DNA from: CAVUAN01 sp963739435 | GTDB lineage: Bacteria; Acidobacteriota; Thermoanaerobaculia; UBA5066; Gp7-AA6 | Assembly (NCBI GenBank): GCA_963739435.1 | Contig: CAVUAN010000024.1 | Coordinates: 62,001 to 126,000, forward strand | DNA: 64,000 nt | Reading direction: 5' to 3' | Shown: one piece after another, positions 1 through 8,277 of the stretch | Position numbering within the stretch: the first letter of the stretch is position 1 | How the letters are laid out: each line of letters starts with the position of its first letter | Translations under genes and position numbers: made by a program | The notes under the pieces: model-generated | The model's input: only the letters and a program-made list of their open reading frames with translations | Told to the model about the DNA's origin: nothing | Databases searched by the model: none

Positions 1-50
1 AGGTCGGTATCGGTTACTTCGTACGACAGATTCCCAACATAGAGCTTCAT
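1..50 (-). CDS. RRM-domain RNA-binding protein, N-terminal fragment
   Basis: Only the first 16 codons lie in the window; the gene runs off the left edge. The visible N-terminus reads MKLYVGNLSYEVTDTDL. The KLYVGNL stretch is the RNP2 strand of an RNA recognition motif, which starts right at the N-terminus in the small bacterial glycine-rich or cold-inducible RRM proteins. Such proteins bind single-stranded RNA in the cytoplasm and often act as RNA chaperones. The ATG is at 50-48. The size and the RNP1 motif cannot be checked here. Confidence 0.8.
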   Translation of the reverse strand, partial: MKLYVGNLSYEVTDTD

Positions 51-232
51 ACAGAGTCCTTCGTGTCGGGCCGCGCCCGGCACACTAATCCGGCGCTACG
101 CTCGCGGAGGCGCCCGCCGAGAAACGCCTACGCCATCCCGTCAACAGAGTCGTTCGGATTTCGGCAGATTGGGTCTGACCAAAAGGCGAGCGGAACGAGA
201 CACAGGGAGTCTACCACGACCCCCGAGCGATG

Positions 233-688
233 TCAGTTGCTTCGGGGCTGGATCGTCGTCGTGCCCGGAGACGGAGCGCTGACTGTGACCGGGTCCATTC
301 GAGGCGCCGTGTAGATCGGACCCGCCGTGTCGGCGCCTCGATTGGTGTTGAAGCTCCAGTCGCTGTCCGGCCGTGTGACGAGCGGCGCTCGATGCTCGCG
401 CGGTGCGACGGCCGTGACCTGGCGCGTCGCGGGCGCCTGGACGACGTATTCGGGGTAATAGCCATAGCCGCGCGGGTAGGCGGAGCACATATCGTCGTCG
501 TAGTAGCCCGCCAGTCCATAGGAAGGCAGTGGGTAGCTGGAGGTCGCCGGAGGATAGAGATTCGTGCAGTCGGGATAGCCCGCGAACCCACCCCCACCGC
601 CGCCGCCGCCGTAGCCAGACCCGCCAGAGGCACAACCCGCGGCCGCGACGGTGAAAACGAGCAAGACCGACAGGCGCCGGAGGTTCAT
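233..688 (-). CDS. Small Gly/Tyr/Pro-rich lipoprotein of unknown function
   Basis: This 151-residue protein opens with a classical lipoprotein signal (MNLRRLSVLLVFTVAAAGC), with a lipobox ending in the Cys at position 19. A glycine-rich linker follows (about residues 20-33), then a Tyr/Pro/Ser-rich region. The start at 688 was chosen over an upstream in-frame codon at 703 because AGGGACG lies just before it and it overlaps the stop of the upstream flavoprotein gene (ATGA). No catalytic motif is visible. It is probably envelope-anchored. The overlap suggests co-transcription with the halogenase-like operon, but its role is unknown. Confidence 0.7.
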   Translation of the reverse strand: MNLRRLSVLLVFTVAAAGCASGGSGYGGGGGGGGFAGYPDCTNLYPPATSSYPLPSYGLAGYYDDDMCSAYPRGYGYYPEYVVQAPATRQVTAVAPREHRAPLVTRPDSDWSFNTNRGADTAGPIYTAPRMDPVTVSAPSPGTTTIQPRSN

Positions 689-2316
689 GACCGTCCCTCG
701 CATGTGTCAAAACAGCCCGCCGTCTCGAAACCTTCCCGGCCATACGACGGCCGGAACCAGTCCGAGAGCCGGCCAGCCACCTCTTCCCGGGTCAGGGAGA
801 GTTTTCCGGCCCCGTCGAGGACGTCGGCCGCGTCCACGGGATGCCAGTTCCGCCGCTCGGTGCGGCCGAGGCCCGCGATGTCGCGCAGCGCAACCGTCTG
901 CCGGAGCCTTGCCAGCCAGGCCTGCCGCTCCTCGAGGCTCGAAGCCGCCGCGCTTCGCGGCGGCAATCGCCTCGCGCGCACAGGGCGAGGAAATCCGGGC
1001 CGTAGGCCGGATCCTCCCTCAGCAGAAACGACCGTGGCTTCGTCTTACCGGCAGAGCCGCGTCGCCGCCTCCGAGTAGCTCGCCGCGGCGAAGTACAGGT
1101 GGGTCAGCGCCGTGAAAACGGGAAAATCGTCGAAAAAAGCGTAAAGGGCCGAGACGAGCCGGGCAGCCGCGTCGGCGTCGTCGAGCGTCGCGCGCGCGTA
1201 GGCGTCGAGACCCGCGTCGAAATCCCGGCCGGGCAGGCCGCCTTCGAAGAGATGGAGCAGCCGCTCGATCCCCAGGAGCGTCAGCGGAAAGCCCGTCGAA
1301 AGGAGCGGATCGACGAAGGCAGCGGAAGACGGCAGCAGGGCCCAGCCCGGCCCGGCCGCGACCCCGGAACGAAACGGCAGCGGGCGGGCGTGGACGAAGG
1401 GGCGGATAGCGCGCGAGCCGCCGCGAACTGGTCCCGGACAGTCGGAAGCCGGTCCAGAAGCCGCCGCCAGGCGGCCTCCCCGTCCTCGAGAGCCAGCTCC
1501 CGCGAAAGCGCCGGAGCGGCCGCGACGCCCGCGCTCGTCGTGCCGTCGGCAAAGCGCAGCACCCAGATCCAGCCCCCCGGAAACACGTGGTGGAGCGCGG
1601 CGTCGTCGGGCGGATAGGGCGGCCGCTCCGTCCCGGGCAGGATCCCCATCTCGTCGATCCGCCGGACGCCGGAGAAATGCGTGAAGAGGCCCTCGGTTGC
1701 GGGCAGATCCGGGAAGGCCGTCTCGGGCAGATCGAGCGCGCGATGCAGGAACCCGCGCGGCCCCGAGGCATCCACAACGAAGCGGGCGCACAGCGTGCGG
1801 CGGCGGCCGAGCCGGACGGTCGTCGAGCGACACGTTCCCGGGCGTGAACGACGCGTTCGTAATCTCGGTCAGGTCCAGGTACTCGGCCCCCGCCCGCCCG
1901 GCCTCTTCGGCCAAAAACCGGTCGAAGTCGGCCCGGAACCAGTGCGTATCCGCCACCTCGTCGTTCGGGCTCGCAGCCACGAGAAGCTGGTCACCCCGGT
2001 CTTCATCGGCAGAGAAGGGCCGCCCCGGATGATGCGCATAAAACGTGAAGCCCCGCTTCAATCCGCAGTTGATCTCAGGATAGGCGCGCCGCCAGGTGCC
2101 CCAGGCCGTCAGCGGCCGGATCCGGTCGAGACCGTAACGGCCGCAGATCTCCTCGAGCAGGAGGTTGGCGAGCGGCGAAGACGACTCTCCGATCGCGAAG
2201 CGCGGGTGCGAGCCCTTTTCGACGAGAACGACCGAGAGGCCGAGGCGCCGCGCCGCCATCGCCAGCAGAGAGCCGGAAAAACCGGCGCCGACGACGGCCA
2301 GATCGAAGTCGCTCAC
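685..2316 (-). CDS. FAD-dependent oxidoreductase, flavin-dependent halogenase superfamily (frameshifted)
   Basis: The protein starts at a GTG that overlaps the upstream radical SAM stop by 4 nt (GTGA). The N-terminus has a dinucleotide-binding motif (VVGAGFSGSLLA), then IGESSSP and HWFRADFD, both typical of the halogenase / geranylgeranyl-reductase-like flavoprotein group. The segment GGWIWVL resembles the WxWxIP motif of flavin-dependent halogenases but ends in Leu rather than Ile-Pro. Coding passes through three frames: N-terminus to about 1780, a second frame to about 1400, back to the first to about 1045, then a third to the stop at 685. The summed length (544 codons) is that of an intact protein and similarity continues across each break, so assembly indels are likelier than a pseudogene. 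The substrate is unknown. It is last in a four-gene operon. Confidence 0.7.
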
Positions 2317-3311
2317 GTCTGTCCGCCGCACCGGGCGCACGAGACCCTCGGCAACACGGTCTGCGAAAGGTTCATCGCGTTGAGGCGCTCGCGCCGGACC
2401 GGAAAGCAGGCCTCGCAGGAGGAGAAGCGCTCGAGATCCCACAGGTCGGCTAGGACCCGGCCCCTTCCCGACTCGAGGCCGGCCGCCGCGGCCGCTTCGA
2501 GCGCCGAAAGCAGCGGGGGCTCGAACTCTCCCCTTGCCCGCAGCGCGTCGAGGGCGCCGTTGCCCGGCCGCGTCGGAATCACCGCGACGACCTCGGCGCC
2601 GCAATCGAAAGCGAAATCCATCGACCGGGCGGTCCAATCCTGGGCCTCTTCGTCCCGGAGAAACGGAAGACCCACGAGCACGAAGGCGCGCAGCGCGACG
2701 CCGGCCGAAGCGAGCCTCTCGGCCGCCCTCCCGAAGTCCTCGCGAGTCATGCCCTTGTTCAATCTCGCCAGCACCCCCGGGTGGATCGTTTCAAGACCCA
2801 TCGCCACCTCGAGTCGGCCGGGCAGAAGGTCCCGGAAGCGCAACATGTCCTCGCCGACGAGCGAAGGATGAGACTCGACGATGACGCGCGAAAAGCGCCC
2901 AACCTCCCGCGCCACCGGCTCGTACTCGCTCAATGGAATCGCTCGCGGATCGAAGAAGCTGCCGGCGTTGTAAAGCTTGATCCAGTCCGTGTGCGGGAGC
3001 CGCCCGAGGGCCCGCCTCACCTGCTCGGCGATGGCGCCCTCGGGGACCGTCTCCGGCAGAGTCGCCTGCCAGAGGTCGCACATCAAACAGTGCCACGGAC
3101 ACTCCCGATTCGCCAGAAACACCGTCGCAACCGAAACTGTCTCGCCCTTCCCCGACGGTTCCCTCTCGACAAGAGCCCCTACAGGCTCTCGCGGATCGAG
3201 GTCTGGCCGTGGACCCCTCCTCGCGAGAATCCAGCGCGTCCGCTCCCTCGCTGCTGCGGGATACGCCGATTCGGTTCGAGTAGCCGGCGCGGACACGGAT
3301 CTCCGTGGCAC
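2313..3311 (-). CDS. Radical SAM enzyme
   Basis: This 332-residue protein has the radical SAM cluster motif CPWHCLMC (CxxxCxxC) at about residues 72-79, which ligates a [4Fe-4S] cluster and binds S-adenosylmethionine. A TIM-barrel-like body with Elp3-type features follows (GLETIHPGVLARLNKGMT), then a C-terminal set of cysteines (SCEACF, CARCGG) that could hold another metal. The GTG start shares one base with the stop of the asparagine-synthetase-like gene upstream (TAGTG), and its own stop overlaps the next start, so translation is probably coupled. The sequence recalls the archaeosine-synthase-related radical SAM family, but the reaction cannot be assigned. The operon suggests small-molecule biosynthesis. 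Confidence 0.8.
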   Translation of the reverse strand: MPRRSVSAPATRTESAYPAAARERTRWILARRGPRPDLDPREPVGALVEREPSGKGETVSVATVFLANRECPWHCLMCDLWQATLPETVPEGAIAEQVRRALGRLPHTDWIKLYNAGSFFDPRAIPLSEYEPVAREVGRFSRVIVESHPSLVGEDMLRFRDLLPGRLEVAMGLETIHPGVLARLNKGMTREDFGRAAERLASAGVALRAFVLVGLPFLRDEEAQDWTARSMDFAFDCGAEVVAVIPTRPGNGALDALRARGEFEPPLLSALEAAAAAGLESGRGRVLADLWDLERFSSCEACFPVRRERLNAMNLSQTVLPRVSCARCGGQT

Positions 3312-4633
3312 TACCGATAGGCGGCCATCAGGTGCTCGCGATACGCGGCCTCCGTGTGCGGGAAGAGGCGGCGAGCGAAGCCAGCAGCGGGAGCGCCGTG
3401 CTGGAATCGGCGTTTTTCGAAAACGGGCATCGCGAGCCCGGTCACCGCCTTCACGCCGCGTGCGACGAGGTCCCCCTTCAGGGCATAAAGAACGCCGACA
3501 TCGCCTCCCGCGATCTCACCAAACGGTATGGCCTCGGCTGCGGCGATCACCGAGGGCCGCGTGTAGGGGCTGAATCCCTCGAAAGAAAAGCGCCGCAAGG
3601 GCGCGTAGGAGCGGGACGAGGACCGGCTCTGCCCGCCCGTGTAGGTCAACGAGTGCTTGAGTTTCCCAACGCCCCACCCTTCCTGGTAGAGGAGGGGGTT
3701 GTTGACGACGCTGCGGATCGTCAGCTCCGGGTTCTCCTCGATCGGATAGTCCTTCATGTTCTCGTCGCCGCCGTCGCCGTCCACGAGCAGGCGCCAGGAC
3801 GGATACCGCTCGCGGATGCCGCGCGCCAGGGCCAGCGCCATCGTGGCCGACTCGATGTCGAGCGGCTTGTAGTCCTCGACGACGCGCACCGCCTCGAGCG
3901 GGTCGAGCGCCTCGGGACTCGTCTCGATCGCCTCGAGAAAGATCTCGAGCTGGAGCGAGCCGAGAAACGCGTGCGCCTGCTCGAGGTCGGCCCCGCCCCC
4001 GGCCGAAAGCGTGAACGCCTTGAGGCGCGACGGAGACATCCCGAGGGCGCAGAGCGCGTGGTACGTCAGGAGGAAGACAGCCCCGCTGTCGACTCCCCCC
4101 GAAAAGCAGACGCCGATCGGCTCCTCGGGCGGCACAGCCTCCAGCCAGCGCCCGATCTCCCGGGCGAGAGCCCCGACGTACGCCGCCCCGAGCGCGTCCC
4201 GGTCGGTCCCGGCCGTCGCCATCTTCGGCGTGAAAAAGCGCTCGCAGACCGGGGAAGGATCGGGACAGCCGACGAGCTCGATTGTCAGGACATGGTGAGC
4301 GGGCACCATGCGCGTGTAGCTCGGATGGAACTGGCCGGCCAGCCCTTCGCGCCGGAGCCAGGCCGCGATCGAATCGATGCGGTCGGATACGACGAGAGCC
4401 GGGCCATCCTGCCGCTTGGCGAGAAAGTAACGCAGCGGGCGGTCGAGCGAACGCGCGAGGCGCACGGCTCGGCCATCCGGCGCGACCAGGGCAAACGAGC
4501 CTTCGATCGAAGCTGCCGCCTCGGGCGATCCGCCCGAGAGAAGGCCGCGAGCCTCCTCGACCGGCATGTTCAGGATGCGGTTGGCCGCGGGATCCGTCAG
4601 ATCCACCACGCGGTCGATCTCGCGCACGATCAT
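3311..4633 (-). CDS. Asparagine-synthetase-like protein (PP-loop ATPase domain)
   Basis: The 440-residue protein contains an ATP pyrophosphatase signature, CFSGGVDSG, near residue 175, as in asparagine synthetase B. The N-terminal part resembles the glutaminase fold but lacks the usual Met-Cys start needed to hydrolyse glutamine (it begins MIVREID). It may therefore use free ammonia or an amine, or catalyse another adenylation or amidation. GGAGGAGG lies just before the ATG. It is upstream of and contiguous with the radical SAM and halogenase-like genes. Asparagine-synthetase homologues often form amide, lactam or macrocycle bonds in natural-product pathways, which fits the context, but the substrate is unknown. 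Confidence 0.75.
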   Translation of the reverse strand: MIVREIDRVVDLTDPAANRILNMPVEEARGLLSGGSPEAAASIEGSFALVAPDGRAVRLARSLDRPLRYFLAKRQDGPALVVSDRIDSIAAWLRREGLAGQFHPSYTRMVPAHHVLTIELVGCPDPSPVCERFFTPKMATAGTDRDALGAAYVGALAREIGRWLEAVPPEEPIGVCFSGGVDSGAVFLLTYHALCALGMSPSRLKAFTLSAGGGADLEQAHAFLGSLQLEIFLEAIETSPEALDPLEAVRVVEDYKPLDIESATMALALARGIRERYPSWRLLVDGDGGDENMKDYPIEENPELTIRSVVNNPLLYQEGWGVGKLKHSLTYTGGQSRSSSRSYAPLRRFSFEGFSPYTRPSVIAAAEAIPFGEIAGGDVGVLYALKGDLVARGVKAVTGLAMPVFEKRRFQHGAPAAGFARRLFPHTEAAYREHLMAAYR

Positions 4634-4660
4634 CGGATCCTCCTCCGGCTCGATCCTATG

Positions 4661-5131
4661 TCAGGGAAGGCCAGCGGCCTGATTCTTCCGAATGTAGATC
4701 GTCTTCTCGATCGTGGCGTGAACGACGCCGGCCGCGTCGGCAAGGTCAACCGCATAGACGCGGTCGATCGAGCGCGCCTCGGCCGTGAGCTTTCGGATCG
4801 TGGCGATCTCCTCGTCCGTCAGGAGAAAGCGGGCGAAGAGAGTGGTCTTTCCCGGCTTTCGGAAGCGGATCGAGGCCGCTTTGTCCCAGACGGTGTAGCC
4901 GGGGCCGAGGATCTGCATGAGCAGGATCATGTACACGGGGTCGACCGCTCCATAGAGGCTTCCGCCGAAGATCGTGCCCACGCGGTTGCGCGTGCGCCGG
5001 GAGAGAGGCAGCTCGACGTGCGCTTCGTGAAAGTCGCTCGAGACGTAGGTGACGCGGCCCCCGGTGCCGCGGTAGGCGGGGAAAAGCCGGAACCACCACC
5101 GCACCCGGCGGCTTTCCGAAGATTCGGGCAT
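4661..5131 (-). CDS. DUF4442 / hotdog-fold thioesterase-like protein
   Basis: This 156-residue protein has the layout of DUF4442 hotdog-fold proteins, with the central segment VGTIFGGSLYGAVDPVYMILL and the downstream beta-strand KAASIRFRKPG. Relatives include PaaI-type acyl-CoA thioesterases, although DUF4442 activity is mostly untested. It lies 27 nt upstream of the asparagine-synthetase-like gene on the same strand and is probably the first gene of that operon. A thioesterase-like protein would fit release or handling of a CoA- or carrier-bound intermediate, but this is inference. Confidence 0.7.
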   Translation of the reverse strand: MPESSESRRVRWWFRLFPAYRGTGGRVTYVSSDFHEAHVELPLSRRTRNRVGTIFGGSLYGAVDPVYMILLMQILGPGYTVWDKAASIRFRKPGKTTLFARFLLTDEEIATIRKLTAEARSIDRVYAVDLADAAGVVHATIEKTIYIRKNQAAGLP

Positions 5132-5230
5132 TAGTGAATGCTAAACCGTCGCGCCCGGGCCGCATTCCTGACAGAATGTTGACGCTCCCGGCGGGGCAGG
5201 TTCTGCTACCGTCCGGGCGAGGAGGACAAG

Positions 5231-5911
5231 ATGAAGAAAATGATCGCTCCCTGCGCTCTCGTTGCAGCGGCCCTGCTGCTTCCGGGTGTCGCCTCCGCTT
5301 CGGGCTCGTCCTCGATGTCCCGGCCCCAGCAACAGCAGCCGCAGGCCACGCCGGAACAGGAGGCCGTCGATCTCTACAACGACGGGATTTCCTACCGCGA
5401 CAAGGCCGCCCAGCTCGACAAGGAGGCGGCCGCCGAGGCCGACGTCAAGAAAAAGGCAAAGCTCGAAGAGAAAGCCCTGGACCGGACCGAGTCCTCGGCG
5501 AAGAAGTTCGCTCAGGCCACGAAGAAGAACCCCCGGCTCTTCCAGGCCTGGGGAAGCCTGGGCTTCGCGTACCGGAGGATGGGCAAGTTCAACGAGTCGC
5601 TCGAGGCCTACAACGCGGCTCTCGAGATCGAGCCGACCTACACGCCCGCCATCGAGTACCGCGCGGAGACGTTCCTCGGCCTCGGCCGTTTGGACGACGT
5701 CCAGGCGGCTTACATGGTCCTCTTCCGCGCCGACAGGCCGAAAGCCGACGAGCTCTCGGCGGCGATCGACAAGTGGCTGCAGAAGAAGCAGGCCGACCCC
5801 GCGCCGCTCGACCCCGCCGCCGTCGAGAGCTTCGCGAAGTGGGCCGCGGAGCGCAAACAGCTCGCGTCGCAGACGAGCTCACTCCTCGCGCCCGCGCATG
5901 AGGGCTGGTAG
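5231..5911 (+). CDS. Secreted TPR-repeat protein
   Basis: The 226-residue protein starts with a signal peptide (MKKMIAPCALVAAALLLPGVASASG) followed by a Gln-rich stretch and two or three tetratricopeptide-like helical hairpins (for example AWGSLGFAYRRMGKFNESLEAY). It is probably periplasmic and would act as a protein-binding scaffold. GAGGAGG lies directly upstream of the ATG. The end overlaps the start of the di-haem peroxidase gene by 14 nt, so the two are likely co-transcribed. No enzymatic motif is present. Confidence 0.75.
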   Translation: MKKMIAPCALVAAALLLPGVASASGSSSMSRPQQQQPQATPEQEAVDLYNDGISYRDKAAQLDKEAAAEADVKKKAKLEEKALDRTESSAKKFAQATKKNPRLFQAWGSLGFAYRRMGKFNESLEAYNAALEIEPTYTPAIEYRAETFLGLGRLDDVQAAYMVLFRADRPKADELSAAIDKWLQKKQADPAPLDPAAVESFAKWAAERKQLASQTSSLLAPAHEGW

Positions 5912-6950
5912 AGCTCTCGCGACCTTTCTCCGGCGAGCTTCCGTCCTGATCCTGGCGGCCGCGCCGCACGTCGGCGGCGCGCCGCCCGCCCGCCGCTACG
6001 TCCCCACTCCTGCCTGGGACTGGAAGCTCCCCCAGGGCTTCCCCGCTCCGTGCGTGCCGGCCGACAACCCGATGAGCGCCGAGAAAGTCTCGCTGGGAAG
6101 GCGCCTCTTCTTCGACCCGATTCTTTCGGGCAACGGCACCCAGGCTTGTGCGACGTGCCACAAGCCGGAGCTCGCTTTCACCGACGGCAAGGCCCACGCC
6201 CTCGGCTCGACGGGTCAATCGCATCCCCGTGGAAGCATGAGCCTCGCCAACGTCGCGTACAACGCGTCGTTCACGTGGGTCGATGCGGGCCGCACCAGCC
6301 TGGAGGATCAGGCGCAGGGACCCATGTTCAACCAGGACCCCGTCGAGCTCGGGCTGGCCGGACTCCAGGCCGAAGCGGCCGCGCGCATCGCCGCGGACAA
6401 CCGCTACGCCGAAGATTTTGCCGTGGCCTTTCCGGAGGAAGCTCAGCCCATCACCCTCGACAACGCTCGGAAGGCCATCGCCTGCTTCGAGAGGACCCTC
6501 TTCTCCGGCGACTCGCCCTATGACCGGCTCGTCTGGCGAGACGACCGCGCCGCGCTGTCGGATTCCGCGCGGCGGGGCATGACGCTCTTCTTCTCCGACA
6601 GACTCGCCTGCTCGAAGTGTCACGCCGGATTCACGTTCTCCGGCCCTGTCTCCTACGACAGCTCTCCTCCCGGCCAGGCCACGTTCCACGACACGGGTCT
6701 CGACGGCCGGTTCCGCGCCCCGACACTTCGCAATATCGCCGTCACCGCTCCGTACATGCACGACGGACGGTTCGCCACGCTCGAGCAGGTCATCGATCAC
6801 TACGCGAGCCCGGGCGCCGCGACGCCGGGTCGGAGCCCCCTCATCAAAGGATTCGCAATCACGCCTGAAGAAAAGAAGGACCTCGTGGAGTTCTTGAAGA
6901 GCCTCACGGACCAGACATTCCTCGAGGCCATGGTCAAGGAGAAACAATGA
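5898..6950 (+). CDS. Di-haem cytochrome c peroxidase / MauG-family protein
   Basis: This 350-residue protein has a hydrophobic export signal and two CxxCH haem c attachment motifs: CATCH at residues 84-88 and CSKCH at 238-242. These are the hallmark of bacterial di-haem peroxidases, which reduce H2O2 in the periplasm, and of MauG-like enzymes, which oxidise proteins. The segment GRRLFFDPILSGNGT before the first haem and APTLRNIAVTAPYMHDGRF near the C-terminus are typical of the family. The ATG at 5898 is chosen because the signal peptide follows it directly. The gene sits between a TPR protein and a YceI protein with overlapping ends, implying an envelope redox or stress operon. Confidence 0.88.
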   Translation: MRAGRALATFLRRASVLILAAAPHVGGAPPARRYVPTPAWDWKLPQGFPAPCVPADNPMSAEKVSLGRRLFFDPILSGNGTQACATCHKPELAFTDGKAHALGSTGQSHPRGSMSLANVAYNASFTWVDAGRTSLEDQAQGPMFNQDPVELGLAGLQAEAAARIAADNRYAEDFAVAFPEEAQPITLDNARKAIACFERTLFSGDSPYDRLVWRDDRAALSDSARRGMTLFFSDRLACSKCHAGFTFSGPVSYDSSPPGQATFHDTGLDGRFRAPTLRNIAVTAPYMHDGRFATLEQVIDHYASPGAATPGRSPLIKGFAITPEEKKDLVEFLKSLTDQTFLEAMVKEKQ

Positions 6951-7651
6951 AGCGGACCCGATTCTTGATCCTCGCGAGCCTCTTCCTGGCGCCATGGAGC
7001 GCTTCGGCGCAGCCGGCTCCCGGCACGATTTGGGAGTTCAAGGTGAACGACGCCTGGGGCCGCGACACGGTTCAATTCCTGACGGCCGCGCCTCTCGAAG
7101 ACATCGTCGGGACCACGAACCAGCTCACGGGCGTCCTCCGCGCCGACCCGAAGAACCTCAAGGGACCCTCGACCGCCGTCCGTCTCGAGGTCACCCTCGC
7201 CTCGTTCAAGACCGGGATCGAGATGCGAGACGGTGCCGTTGCCAAAGCGCTCGGGGCCGAGCAGAATCCGCGTTCGACCTTCACTCTCGACCGAGTCCTG
7301 TCCGCTTCGGCAAGCACTCTCGAGCCCAACATCCTTGTGGACATCCAGGCCGAGGGAACCTTCGAGCTCAAGGGCGTGAAGAAGAGAATCGAGGTCGCCG
7401 CGAAGATCACATTCATCCCGAAAGGCGGCCCGTTCAGCCAGATGCGGCCGGGCAACTTCGTGAAGATCGTCGCCAAATTCGACATCAAGCTCGCCGACTT
7501 CAGCGTCGAGCGCGCAGGCCCCGTGCTGCCCCTCCAGGTCGCCGACACCGCGCACATCACGGTCATGGCCCTGGCCAGCGACGCCACCCCCGAAGAAGCC
7601 GAGGCCTACCGCCAGAAGGCCGTCAAGTACATGGGCAAGGCAGAAAACTAG
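6947..7651 (+). CDS. YceI-family periplasmic protein
   Basis: The 234-residue protein carries an N-terminal signal peptide (cleavage after about ASAQ) and a YceI-like lipocalin-type beta-barrel. Members bind isoprenoid or other hydrophobic ligands in the periplasm. Supporting segments are TFTLDRVLSAS, GTFELKGVKKRIEVAAKI and VKIVAKFDIKLADFSVERAG. The start overlaps the stop of the peroxidase gene (ATGA), so the two are translationally coupled. The partner peroxidase suggests a role in oxidative stress or electron-carrier handling, but the ligand cannot be predicted. Confidence 0.82.
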   Translation: MKRTRFLILASLFLAPWSASAQPAPGTIWEFKVNDAWGRDTVQFLTAAPLEDIVGTTNQLTGVLRADPKNLKGPSTAVRLEVTLASFKTGIEMRDGAVAKALGAEQNPRSTFTLDRVLSASASTLEPNILVDIQAEGTFELKGVKKRIEVAAKITFIPKGGPFSQMRPGNFVKIVAKFDIKLADFSVERAGPVLPLQVADTAHITVMALASDATPEEAEAYRQKAVKYMGKAEN

Positions 7652-8196
7652 CGGGTTGAGCCGGGTGCCGTAAACGCGTCGCGCAGGCGAGCGCTACGCA
7701 GATATCCGAGCATGACGGCGAAGAAGGAGCCGAGCAGAAGGATGGCGCCAGCGCCGGCGAAAAGAGCCAGGGACCGCATCGATTCCGTCAACGAGGGATC
7801 CATGGTCGTCAGGCCGGCGTGACTCCAAAGCCCCAGCCAGAAGATCAGAAACCCAGCGGCGTAGCAGATTCCCAGACCGCAGACCGTCTGGATCGCGATC
7901 CGCGCCCAGGGCCGCAGCCGCAGGAGGTTCCACGCGGAGACGATGACGAGTGTCCAGAACGTGGCCTGCGCAAGAAACATCACGCCGGCGTGAGCCAGCA
8001 TCGTCTGAACGAGCGGTACGTTCGCGAAACGCTCCCCGAAAGCCTGCAACAGAGCTGGAGCTGCCGAATGCAGAACGGACCAGGTCAACAGATTCATCAG
8101 CGCCTTGAGCACCAGGATCCCGCCCAGAACGATCCACACCCACCCGATGACCGTCACCGCCCGCGGCCGCTCCGGTTCCTCCGCCTGACCAATCAC
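7648..8196 (-). CDS. Four-helix integral membrane protein, unknown function
   Basis: The protein has 182 residues and four strongly hydrophobic segments (about residues 15-35, 65-90, 100-125 and 140-165) with a short soluble N-terminus. Its start is a GTG. Its stop overlaps the stop of the convergent YceI gene. No catalytic or transport motif is recognisable. The upstream neighbour, the cysteine-rich protein gene, is divergent, with an 81-bp gap between. Confidence 0.6.
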   Translation of the reverse strand: MIGQAEEPERPRAVTVIGWVWIVLGGILVLKALMNLLTWSVLHSAAPALLQAFGERFANVPLVQTMLAHAGVMFLAQATFWTLVIVSAWNLLRLRPWARIAIQTVCGLGICYAAGFLIFWLGLWSHAGLTTMDPSLTESMRSLALFAGAGAILLLGSFFAVMLGYLRSARLRDAFTAPGSTR

Positions 8197-8277
8197 TCAG
8201 CCCAAGAATACGCCCTAAAAAGACGTCGGGTTCGCCGGGGTCGACGTGGGGAGAAAACCTATAATCGCGGATCTCCC

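Noticed and set aside
685..2316. Halogenase-like gene as a true pseudogene
   Set aside because: Total length is a whole number of codons with family sequence across all breaks, and similar breaks occur in five other conserved genes, so sequence error is favoured.
3305..5134. A 609-codon open frame on the plus strand
   Set aside because: It is the shadow of the asparagine-synthetase-like and DUF4442 genes; no recognisable motif.
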